NCBI GenBank assembly: GCA_046154695.1
Contig: JBJXFI010000079.1
Span: 1-12,051 of the forward strand
DNA length: 12,051 nucleotides
Direction: 5' to 3'
DNA from: DALYLB01 sp046154695
GTDB lineage: Bacteria > Acidobacteriota > Blastocatellia > RBC074
Position 1 is the stretch's first letter. Each line of letters starts with the position of its first letter. The translations under genes were made by a program, and so were the position numbers. The notes under the pieces are model-generated. The model was given only the letters and a program-made list of their open reading frames with translations. It had not been told where the DNA came from and searched no databases. Positions 6,110-12,051 of this stretch are shown piece by piece.

Positions 6110-6805
6110 TTGAGTTTCGCTCGAAATCTGTTCATCGCAATTCTTCTCGTTCTCTGCATGAGCCATTTTTCCGGCCAGGGACAGGCGCAAACGCAGCCGC
6201 CGCCGCGTGAAGATCGACAATTCTGGAACGAGATTCAACTGATCAAACGCATTAACCCGCGACAGGATGTGGTGATTATCGGCGTTCTGCGGATCGGCCG
6301 CGATTGGGTGCGGCCGGTCGATGAGCGCATCGGTGTGGGATGGGCGCTCAAGCCGAACAAATATGTGACGATCATGCCGACCTACATTCACGTGGAATAT
6401 CAGCCCTTCCCCGGGCGGTTTATCCATGAAGAGCGGCTGATCCTGAACGTCACCGGCAAATTCACCGCCGGGCGTTGGACCTTCATCGACCGCAACCTGT
6501 TCGAACGTCGCGTGCGGCCCGGCGTTCCCGATTTCAACGTCTATCGCAACCGGCTGCAGATCGACCATCCCGCGCAGATTGGCCGCTTCAAATTCAAGCC
6601 CTTCGTCGCCGATGAGATCTGGTATTCGACCCAGCGGGACGCAAGGGGCGAGTTCGGCTGGTTTCGGAATCGAATCTCCGCGGGCATCATCCGGCAATTC
6701 ACGGAACGGTTCAGCGGCGAATTCTTTCTTCTCTATCAGCATGACGGCCGCGTGCGGCCGGGCAACGTTTCCGCCGTCGGCACGCTGTTCCGCTACACGC
6801 TATAG
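6110..6805 (+). CDS. DUF2490-like outer-membrane protein with signal peptide
   Basis: A 231-aa predicted exported protein, probably a small outer-membrane beta-barrel; function unknown. The TTG at 6110 is chosen as start because GGAGGT (6098-6103) sits 6 nt before it. The product then begins MSFARNLFIAILLVL, a normal signal peptide with a likely cut after GQA (24-26). The in-frame ATG at 6080 has no ribosome-binding site and would place a poor leader before the signal. The mature part alternates strands and turns (FWNEIQLIKRI, VGWALKPNKYVTIMPTYIHV, FIHEERLILNVTGKF, RNRLQIDHPAQIGRFKFKPF, FRNRISAGIIRQFTERFSGE), with the paired 'NR' strands typical of DUF2490. TAGCAT at 6076-6081 is only a weak -10 candidate. 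The Dabb gene follows after 26 nt. Confidence 0.8.
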   Translation: MSFARNLFIAILLVLCMSHFSGQGQAQTQPPPREDRQFWNEIQLIKRINPRQDVVIIGVLRIGRDWVRPVDERIGVGWALKPNKYVTIMPTYIHVEYQPFPGRFIHEERLILNVTGKFTAGRWTFIDRNLFERRVRPGVPDFNVYRNRLQIDHPAQIGRFKFKPFVADEIWYSTQRDARGEFGWFRNRISAGIIRQFTERFSGEFFLLYQHDGRVRPGNVSAVGTLFRYTL

Positions 6806-6831
6806 AAATCAACTGTCAACGATCAATTATT

Positions 6832-7131
6832 ATGTTCGCACATTGCGTCTATTTCTGGCTGAAGCCCGATCTTACCGAAGCGGAGAGCGCCCGGTTCTGG
6901 GAGGGGGTTCGTTCCCTGACCGCGATCGAAAGCGTACGGCATGGCTTTGCCGGCGCGCCCGCGGCGACCGATCGCCCGATCATCGATCGCTCGTATTCGT
7001 GCGCGCTGATCGTCTTTTTCGAGGACGAGGCGGGGCATGACGCCTATCAGGTGCATCCCGTGCACGACAAGTTCCGCGAGGAGTGCGCGTCATTCTGGAC
7101 GAAGGTGCTGATCTATGACGCGGTCGGTTGA
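6832..7131 (+). CDS. Dabb-domain (stress-responsive alpha/beta barrel) protein
   Basis: A 99-aa single-domain protein matching the Dabb fold (ferredoxin-like dimeric alpha/beta barrel): MFAHCVYFWLKPDLTE at the start, a middle strand SYSCALIVFFEDEAGHDAYQ, and the family-typical HPVHDKFREECASFW near the end. Members are small cytoplasmic proteins, some binding or transforming hydrophobic ligands; no substrate can be assigned. No good Shine-Dalgarno precedes the ATG (the leader is A/T-rich), so translation may depend on the upstream DUF2490-like gene 26 nt away. A strong hairpin begins right after the stop codon. Confidence 0.88.
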   Translation: MFAHCVYFWLKPDLTEAESARFWEGVRSLTAIESVRHGFAGAPAATDRPIIDRSYSCALIVFFEDEAGHDAYQVHPVHDKFREECASFWTKVLIYDAVG

Positions 7132-7163
7132 CTGAAAGCCGGCCGCCGGACGCCGGCTTTCAG
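7132..7163. terminator. Perfect 12-bp hairpin between convergent genes
   Basis: CTGAAAGCCGGC (7132-7143) and GCCGGCTTTCAG (7152-7163) are perfect inverted copies around an 8-nt loop, starting immediately after the Dabb stop and 19 nt before the 3' end of the converging minus-strand gene. Neither direction has a T-run, so it may be a factor-assisted bidirectional terminator or a 3'-end stabiliser. Confidence 0.6.
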
Positions 7164-7182
7164 CGAGACTTGCTGCCAGCCA

Positions 7183-8154
7183 TCACGCGATCGTCACGGA
7201 CGCATCCGCGCTGAGCAGCCTTCCATCGTCGGTGGTCAGCAGCACGATGTATCCGCGCGTCGCGCCGCGAACGGCGGGCCGCCCGGATTTGACGACGCCG
7301 CCCCGGGCGGTGATGAAACTGGTCCCGCCGAAGGGGGCGCCGTTCGGCGCGAACCGGATCTCGATTTTGCCGCCCTCGCGCTCGATACGCGGGCCGGTCG
7401 TCCAGGCGATCTGCTCGTCAGGATTCAGCGGCTGATTCTCCGGTTTGACGATAACGCCGGTGGGATTGCCGTTCTGATCCCGCGCCACCGCGATGCGGAC
7501 CTCCTTCGTGGGCGGCTCATCCACAACTTTGGGCCGGCGCTCGATCCGCTCAAATTCCGGAAGCCGGATGACGGTTCCGAATTGAGGGCCGTCGCCCGGC
7601 CCTTCCTGGGCGGGCGTTTGCCAGCGCCGGTCGGCGGAGGACGGCGGACCTTCCCGCCGCAGGTTCAGGCTCGCCGATTTGCGCAGTAAAAACCCATCCG
7701 GCGTTGTGAGAAGAACCGTGTAATCCAACCTGGACGCGTTCGGACTGCCCTTCACGGGCGCCCCGGATTTGACGGTCCCTCCGCGCGCGACGGTGAACGC
7801 CGTCGCGCCAAATGGCGTGACATCGGGGCTGACCCGAATCTCCAGTTTGCCTGCCGAGACATCCCGGTTCGCCCCGCCGCTCCATGCCGCCTGGTCATTT
7901 ACGCCGAGCGTAATCTCCGGAATTGTAAGATCGACGGGAACGCCATTGGCGTCCCGAATCACCCCAATGACGACCGGCACGGGGTTCGGCTCCGTGATGA
8001 CCGGAGGCCGGCGCGGTATCGGCTTGAAATCGGGAAGACGTATGACCGTGCCCGGCCCCGGGGCGGGCGGCGGCGTGTCGTCCGGCTTTCTGCCCATGCC
8101 CCAGAGAAGCAGCAGGACCAGGATGACGAGAAAAATCAGCGCGTAGGTGAACAT
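7183..8154 (-). CDS. Membrane-anchored protein with two copies of an unnamed beta-rich domain
   Basis: The 323-aa protein has an N-terminal membrane anchor (residues 4-19, FTYALIFLVILVLLLLWG), a Pro-rich spacer (28-34) and two tandem repeats of about 130 aa starting GTVIRLP at 35 and 193. Repeat landmarks recur about 160 residues apart: NDQAAW/DEQIAW (Trp91/Trp251), GKLEIR/GKIEIR, PFGATAF/PFGGTSF, ARGGTVKSG/ARGGVVKSG and YTVLLTT/YIVLLTT. The alternating pattern suggests a beta-sandwich (cupredoxin- or Ig-like), with no copper ligands visible. Positive residues follow the anchor (GRKPDD), so which side the domains face is unclear. The ATG has AAAGGGGC upstream. It is the last gene of the sigma-kinase operon, 18 nt after the 142-aa gene, which carries the same domain. 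Function unknown; a sensor, scaffold or kinase substrate is possible. Confidence 0.85.
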   Translation of the reverse strand: MFTYALIFLVILVLLLLWGMGRKPDDTPPPAPGPGTVIRLPDFKPIPRRPPVITEPNPVPVVIGVIRDANGVPVDLTIPEITLGVNDQAAWSGGANRDVSAGKLEIRVSPDVTPFGATAFTVARGGTVKSGAPVKGSPNASRLDYTVLLTTPDGFLLRKSASLNLRREGPPSSADRRWQTPAQEGPGDGPQFGTVIRLPEFERIERRPKVVDEPPTKEVRIAVARDQNGNPTGVIVKPENQPLNPDEQIAWTTGPRIEREGGKIEIRFAPNGAPFGGTSFITARGGVVKSGRPAVRGATRGYIVLLTTDDGRLLSADASVTIA

Positions 8155-8172
8155 GCGGGCCCCTTTCGATGG

Positions 8173-8601
8173 TTACGCCACCGGCTTATAGACGCTCTTG
8201 CCGCGAATTCGGATATGCGGATCGATCGAGCCGTGACGCAAGTGATCCGTGCTGTCCACCACAACCGAATATTTGAATTCCAGAAAGAGCGACTCCTCGC
8301 TCGGCGGGGTCACGACCACGGCGCCTGAATTCACCGATCCGCCGATCACCGTGTTATAGACTCCTCCCGTGCTCGATGTTGGATCGAAGGGGTTGTTTCC
8401 CTCGGCCAATCGAACCAGGCCCGATCCGCCCACCGACTCGGTATTCAGCAGCCAGACAATCCGATCGTTATCTTCGGTCGAGAGATAGACCGTCGAAGGG
8501 TCTCCATTCGGGTCCAGGGCATCGGGTTCGATTGTCAGGTCGAGCAGATCGTTCTGCGTCGGATGCGGCCTGACGTTGATGGTCACGAAAATATCCGCCA
8601 C
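8173..8601 (-). CDS. 142-aa beta-rich protein, single copy of the same domain, GTG start
   Basis: I do not recognise a named family. The GTG at 8601 is chosen because GAGGAGG lies a few nt upstream and no ATG exists in the frame downstream; upstream ATGs would overlap the kinase gene and read through a structured spacer. The product starts MADIFVTINVRP, with no signal peptide or membrane segment. By eye it aligns with both repeats of the neighbouring 323-aa protein: DLTI (21-24), NDRIVW (45-50), GLVRL (61-65), PF (71-72), GGSVNSG (87-93) and FKYSVVV (109-115). It is therefore probably a soluble single-domain paralogue. It lies third in the operon, between the kinase and its membrane-anchored relative, separated from the latter by 18 nt. 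It has several Ser/Thr-rich stretches (70-80), which could be phosphorylation targets, but that is a guess. Confidence 0.75.
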   Translation of the reverse strand: MADIFVTINVRPHPTQNDLLDLTIEPDALDPNGDPSTVYLSTEDNDRIVWLLNTESVGGSGLVRLAEGNNPFDPTSSTGGVYNTVIGGSVNSGAVVVTPPSEESLFLEFKYSVVVDSTDHLRHGSIDPHIRIRGKSVYKPVA

Positions 8602-8611
8602 GGTTCCTCCT

Positions 8612-8688
8612 CGAAAATGGTTTGGAGTTCCACCTTCCGCCGGCCGCAGTCCGCCTGAAGGCGAAACCCCAAACGGTTCGCCATTTCG
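8612..8688 (-). promoter_or_regulatory. Long intercistronic RNA hairpin before the 142-aa gene
   Basis: On the minus strand the kinase-142-aa spacer can fold from CGAAATGG (8688-8681) against CCATTTTCG (8620-8612), then, after a 7-nt bulge, TTTGG/CCAAA, then GTTTCGCCTTC (8667-8657) against GAAGGTGGAAC (8637-8627), with a 19-nt apical loop. Both non-Watson-Crick positions in the 11-bp part are G-U in the minus-strand transcript but A-C on the other strand. The base of the hairpin touches the Shine-Dalgarno sequence. Confidence 0.6.
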
Positions 8689-8690
8689 CG

Positions 8691-11261
8691 TTAACAACCG
8701 GCCGGCGCGCGCGCCAGCAGTTGCTGAAAAAGACGTTCCTGCCGCAAGCCGGCAAGGTCCGGATTTTGAACGATGATGAAGGGGCTCTTTCCGAGCGCGA
8801 CCGCCCGGGCTGTCGCGCGCAGCGCCTCGGCCCGCTTCCCGGATAAATGATAGACGACGACCGCGATTGCCTGGCATTTGGCGCAGTCCGGATTCGACCG
8901 CAGGCCGTTTTCGAGCAGGGCGAGCGGATTCTCAGGCGTCTCGCCTCCCACCGCCTTCAGCTTCGCCAGCCACTCGGCCTTCAGCAAGAGCAGGTCCGCC
9001 TCGGTCGGTTTGGCGGCGAGCATCCGATTCAAGCCGTCGAGCGCCTTGCGATAGGCCTGTTCCGCGTCCGCCGGGCGGGCCGTCAGGCGATAGGCATCGC
9101 CGAGATTGCCCCACACGAAGGGGAGATTCTCCTCGCTCGAAAAGCCGTCGCGGCGGATCGTCGCCTGTTCCAAATCGTTCACCGCCTCGTTGTATCTGCC
9201 TTGAAACAGAAGTGCCGCTCCCCGGTTGCCGAACGCATCGGCCTGCTTCAATCGATTGATCGACTCGGAATAATAATTGACCGCCTGCGTCAGACACCCC
9301 CGCATCAGGGCAACGCTTCCCAGATTGAGATACGGCGTGGAGCTCATCGGATTTGCATCGATGACATCGCGCCATTGCGCCTGCGCCTGATCGTATTTCT
9401 CGTGATGGAAATAGAACTCTCCGAGGTCGCTCTGATATTCCCAGCATTGGCGGCCGCCCTGATTTTTACAGGCCTCGATCGCCTGCAGAAACAGCTGCTC
9501 GGCCTCCTCATCGCTTCCCTTCTCCATGTGGGCCCAGGCCAGGCCGGCGAGCACGGGGGGCGCGTTCGTGAATTCAGGCCGCCGGCGAAGCCCTTCGAAG
9601 ATCTGAATCGCCTGGTCGTACGAGGCGATGGCGTTGAAGAGATTGCCGAGCGCGATCCGGACCTCGGGCGCTTCGGGGTTGAGCGCGTCCGCCTTGCGAC
9701 CGGCGGCCATCGCGGCGTCCTTGTCCGCGGGATTCGACGAGAGATAGAACTGAAACAGATGGGCCTGGGCGAGGATTGCATAATGCCAGGCCGTCTCTTT
9801 CCCGTTTCGAATTTCGGCGTTCAGCTCGTCGATGATCGAGGCGATCGCGTTGGGATAGTCCTGATTGCGGCGAAGGGATTCGCTTTGCGCGAGCAGTTCC
9901 TGGGAGAAGGCATGATCCGGGATCAGCGCGGCGCGGATCTGCGCCGGGTCCGCGCCATTCACCTTCCTGGCCAGCAGGTCGGTCAGGTCGTTCTTCTCGG
10001 TGTAGACCGGCGCGCCCATCCCGACCCGAAGCCAGTCCTTCACGGGCGTCGTCCGCCAGATCGAAACCATGGCCAGAAGCATCCCCGCCGTGAGCATGGA
10101 GACTTTCGCCGCGCGGCCCAATCGCCAATATTGCGATTTGAGATAGAGCAGGAGCGTGAAGCGGTCCTGGCTAAGCGCCTCGGCCGCGATGCGGCGCGCC
10201 TCGCCGGCATCCGCGAGGCGGGAGGCCGGGTTTCGATCCAGCAATCGCCGGATCAGATCCTGAACGAGGAGCGGCGTCCCCGCGGGCAGGGCGCTCCAAT
10301 TGGCATCGGCGCCCAGCGCCAGCTTCATCGTTTCCGCGCGCGTCCTTCCCGCAAAGGGCGCCACGCCCGATAGCATTTCGAAGAGCAGGCAGCCCAATGC
10401 CCAGAGGTCGGTGCGATGATCGAGCTTCTGCCCGCCCCATTGTTCCGGGCTCATATAGGCCGGCGTTCCGAGCAGCATCCCGCTTTCCGTCAGCGAGAGG
10501 CTGGCAGTGTCGCCCTCGTCCTCATGGCGAGGCTCCACATTGAAGTGTTTTGCGAGGCCGAAATCGAGAACCTTGATCCTCCCGTCCGGGGTGATCTTGA
10601 TGTTGGCCGGCTTCAAATCGCGGTGAACGATTCGATGACTGTGCGCCGAGGCCAGTGCGTCGGCGATCTGAACGCCGTACTGGAGCGCGTCGCGAATCGA
10701 GAGCGGGCCGTCTGCCAGCCGATCCGCAAGCGTGTCGCCCGGAACATATTCGAGCACGATGCAGGGCTTGCCGTCGTATTCGTTCTGCTCGTGAATCTCG
10801 GCGATGTTCGGATGTTTGAGCTCGGCGAGCATGCGCCCCTCGCGAATGAAGCGCGCGAGGGTGTCCTCTTCCGAGTCGCGGTCTTTGGGAAGCACTTTGA
10901 TCGCGACCTCCCGGTCGTCCCGCGTGTCGACCGCAAGGTAGACGATGCCCATCCCCCCCTTGCCGAGTTGATACAGGATGCGATAGGGGCCGAGTCTCCA
11001 GTCCTCTTCACGGAGGGTATCGCTCACAGGCTCGGCCTGCGCGGCCAGATCCCGCGCCAGATCCCGCGCGGCGTCCTGGAGCGCGGGGGTCTGGAGGAAC
11101 TCTCCCCCGCCGTCGTGGAGTTCGAGCAGCTCCTCCACCTCACGGCGAAGCGACTCGTCTCCCCGGCAGACGCGATCGAGATACCGGGCGCGATCCTCCG
11201 GCTGCAGATCGGCGGCGGTCTGGAAGATGTCTTCGACTGTGATTCGGATATCTGAGATCAT
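8691..11261 (-). CDS. Membrane-anchored Ser/Thr protein kinase with C-terminal TPR domain
   Basis: Hanks-type kinase, 856 aa. Residues 1-85 are the helical leader common to sigma-linked kinases (DRARYLDRVCRGDESLRREV, 23-42). The kinase domain (about 92-370) is intact: glycine loop GKGGMG (100-105), VAIK (Lys122), HRDLKPAN (213-220, catalytic Asp215, RD type), DFG (233-235), GTPAYMSPEQW (265-275) and DLWALGCLLFEML (285-297). A short hydrophobic segment (about 386-402) probably crosses the membrane, followed by a long helical region with several TPRs (about 440-850, for example residues reading YLNLGSVALMRGCLTQAVNYY and FGNRGAALLFQGRYNEAVND-like units). The kinase would then be cytoplasmic and the TPRs outside. 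The start is 4 nt after the sigma-factor stop, with GGAAAGTAGGG upstream, so translation is likely coupled. It probably phosphorylates the sigma factor or the downstream proteins (inference). Confidence 0.95.
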   Translation of the reverse strand: MISDIRITVEDIFQTAADLQPEDRARYLDRVCRGDESLRREVEELLELHDGGGEFLQTPALQDAARDLARDLAAQAEPVSDTLREEDWRLGPYRILYQLGKGGMGIVYLAVDTRDDREVAIKVLPKDRDSEEDTLARFIREGRMLAELKHPNIAEIHEQNEYDGKPCIVLEYVPGDTLADRLADGPLSIRDALQYGVQIADALASAHSHRIVHRDLKPANIKITPDGRIKVLDFGLAKHFNVEPRHEDEGDTASLSLTESGMLLGTPAYMSPEQWGGQKLDHRTDLWALGCLLFEMLSGVAPFAGRTRAETMKLALGADANWSALPAGTPLLVQDLIRRLLDRNPASRLADAGEARRIAAEALSQDRFTLLLYLKSQYWRLGRAAKVSMLTAGMLLAMVSIWRTTPVKDWLRVGMGAPVYTEKNDLTDLLARKVNGADPAQIRAALIPDHAFSQELLAQSESLRRNQDYPNAIASIIDELNAEIRNGKETAWHYAILAQAHLFQFYLSSNPADKDAAMAAGRKADALNPEAPEVRIALGNLFNAIASYDQAIQIFEGLRRRPEFTNAPPVLAGLAWAHMEKGSDEEAEQLFLQAIEACKNQGGRQCWEYQSDLGEFYFHHEKYDQAQAQWRDVIDANPMSSTPYLNLGSVALMRGCLTQAVNYYSESINRLKQADAFGNRGAALLFQGRYNEAVNDLEQATIRRDGFSSEENLPFVWGNLGDAYRLTARPADAEQAYRKALDGLNRMLAAKPTEADLLLLKAEWLAKLKAVGGETPENPLALLENGLRSNPDCAKCQAIAVVVYHLSGKRAEALRATARAVALGKSPFIIVQNPDLAGLRQERLFQQLLARAPAGC

Positions 11262-11265
11262 CGCC

Positions 11266-11847
11266 CTACTTTCCGCGCACCATTTCGCGCTTCAGCCACG
11301 CCCTGGCGAATCGCCAGTCGCGCATCACTGTATCCTCGCTGACGCCGAGGACGCAGGCCGTCTCCTGAACGCTCAATCCGCCGAAATAACGAAGTTCGAC
11401 GACCTTGCTCTGGCGGGGTTTGACTTTCGCCAATCCCCGCAGCGCGAGGTCGAGCGCGATCAGATCGAGATCCTCGGCCCCCTTCTCGCTGTCGAGCACA
11501 TCGTCGAAGACGACCGTCACCACTCCACCGCCCCGCCGGCCCGCGCGCCTCGCGCGCGCCTCGTCGGTCAGAATGTGGCGCATGACGTTGGCCGACACCG
11601 CGAAAAAGTGGGCGCGATCCTGCCATTTCAAATCCCGGGCCTGCACCAGGCGAAGATAGGCCTCATTGACCAGCGCCGTCGTCTGCAGCGTATGCCCCGC
11701 GTTTTCACGGCTCATGTATCGATGCGCCAGACGGTGCAGCTCTCCATAGACAAGTTCATAGAGTTGATCGAGAACGGATTTGTCGCCCTGACTCCAGGCG
11801 CGCAGAAGTTGTGTGACTTCCATTTGGGTCGAAGCAAATGCTGTCAT
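11266..11847 (-). CDS. ECF-like RNA polymerase sigma factor (sigma70 ECF subfamily, PF07638-type)
   Basis: A 193-aa alternative sigma factor. The region-2 part (about 11-103) includes VTQLLRAWSQGD, LAHRYMSRE, the family-typical TLQTTALVNEAYLRLV and AHFFAVSANVMRHILTDEAR. A variable linker leads to the region-4 helix-turn-helix (137-190: KPRQSKVVELRYFGGLSVQE, then TACVLGVSEDTVMRDWRFAR). The ATG at 11847 is preferred because AGAGAGGA lies just upstream; a GTG at 11871 and an ATG at 11823 are in frame but lack a suitable site. This group is common in Acidobacteria and Planctomycetes, where it is often paired with Ser/Thr kinases rather than a classical anti-sigma factor. It has no recognisable anti-sigma neighbour here, and the coupled kinase is its likely regulator. 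Confidence 0.95.
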   Translation of the reverse strand: MTAFASTQMEVTQLLRAWSQGDKSVLDQLYELVYGELHRLAHRYMSRENAGHTLQTTALVNEAYLRLVQARDLKWQDRAHFFAVSANVMRHILTDEARARRAGRRGGGVVTVVFDDVLDSEKGAEDLDLIALDLALRGLAKVKPRQSKVVELRYFGGLSVQETACVLGVSEDTVMRDWRFARAWLKREMVRGK

Positions 11848-11885
11848 AATTCCTCTCTGGCTGGTTCCCACCGCAAGTGGGGCGG

Positions 11886-11891
11886 ATTATA
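11886..11891 (-). promoter_or_regulatory. -10 box of the sigma-kinase operon
   Basis: A perfect TATAAT on the minus strand, about 39 nt before the sigma-factor ATG, giving a predicted start near 11879. No good -35 hexamer is found at 15-18 nt; the region there is CTCGCTTTTT. Weak basal activity or activator dependence is possible. GAAATATTTC, a perfect 10-bp palindrome at 11916-11925, lies next to the -35 position and could be an operator. Confidence 0.5.
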
Positions 11892-11960
11892 ACGATCCAT
11901 TTTGAAAAAGCGAGTGAAATATTTCGACCTGTGCATGTAGTCTGCAGGTAGTCGAGCGAA

Positions 11961-11995
11961 TTTCAGCGTAGCATCAGGCTGACGCCGCGCTGAAA
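11961..11995. repeat. 35-nt interrupted palindrome upstream of the sigma gene
   Basis: The sequence is symmetric about base 11978 with 14 of 17 positions pairing: TTTCAGCG (11961-11968) with CGCTGAAA (11988-11995), and GC-TCAG with CTGA-GC inside. It could be the terminator hairpin of a gene beyond the window (no T-run seen), a mobile palindromic repeat, or a distal operator. Confidence 0.65.
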
Positions 11996-12024
11996 GATGG
12001 CGTATTGAAAGTTTGGTGTCGGGA

Positions 12025-12039
12025 GCCTGCGAAGCAGGC
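12025..12039. other. Short GCCTGC-GAA-GCAGGC hairpin at the window edge
   Basis: Perfect 6-bp stem with a 3-nt loop. No gene is recognisable between 11892 and 12051, and the context beyond the edge is missing. Confidence 0.4.
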
Positions 12040-12051
12040 GATAGCGTAAAG

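Noticed and set aside
8602..8877. Upstream extension of the 142-aa gene to an ATG at 8877
   Set aside because: It would overlap the kinase 3' end by about 190 nt and translate the hairpin spacer; the GTG at 8601 has GAGGAGG directly upstream.
8847..10373. Long plus-strand open frame of about 500 codons opposite the kinase
   Set aside because: It is antisense to an intact kinase/TPR gene; the predicted peptide is Arg/His-rich with no family motif and has no ribosome-binding site. It is a GC-rich antisense shadow.

Overview
The window looks like chromosomal DNA from a GC-rich, Gram-negative-type environmental bacterium. The best guess is Acidobacteriota, or a similar Planctomycetes/Verrucomicrobia-like lineage. 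This rests on four things: an ECF-like sigma factor of the Acidobacteria/Planctomycetes type directly coupled to a TPR-containing Hanks-type kinase, a Tat-exported Gfo/Idh/MocA oxidoreductase, a chorismate synthase of the 'YGRGGRMKIE' type, and an outer-membrane DUF2490-like protein. The placement is inference; no rRNA or other taxonomic marker is present.

Left part (1-4000): a two-gene minus-strand operon encodes a class I (aspartate/aromatic) aminotransferase and, 10 nt downstream, the Tat-signal oxidoreductase. It is transcribed divergently from chorismate synthase (aroC) across a 186-bp region with a good minus-strand promoter and a weaker plus-strand one. The aroC-def gap holds what looks like the broken 5' end of a Uma2-family gene.

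Middle part (4001-7163): peptide deformylase (def) is followed by a 148-bp element with roughly 41-nt inverted ends (MITE-like or an extended hairpin). Next comes a clear sigma70-type promoter preceded by two exact copies of TCGTTTCA spaced 20 bp, then ssb, a small Cys-rich protein and a Pro/Lys-rich small protein. This unit ends in a hairpin plus T-run terminator whose T-rich tail is present three times in tandem. A two-gene unit follows: a TTG-started, signal-peptide DUF2490-like protein and a Dabb-domain protein, closed by a 12-bp perfect hairpin.

Right part (7183-12051, minus strand): an apparent four-gene signalling operon runs ECF-like sigma factor, membrane-anchored Ser/Thr kinase with TPR domain, a 142-aa soluble beta-rich protein, then a 323-aa membrane-anchored protein carrying two repeats. 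I align the 142-aa protein with those two repeats, so the operon seems to encode three copies of one unnamed domain beside the sigma/kinase pair. The 97-nt kinase-to-142-aa junction, counted between the flanking stop and start codons as about 89 nt, can fold into a long hairpin ending immediately before the Shine-Dalgarno sequence of the GTG-started gene. This sigma-kinase-triplicated-domain operon is the best candidate for an undescribed system here. A perfect TATAAT lies upstream of the sigma gene, and a 35-nt interrupted palindrome lies further upstream near the window edge.

No rRNA, tRNA, CRISPR array or intact insertion sequence was recognised.
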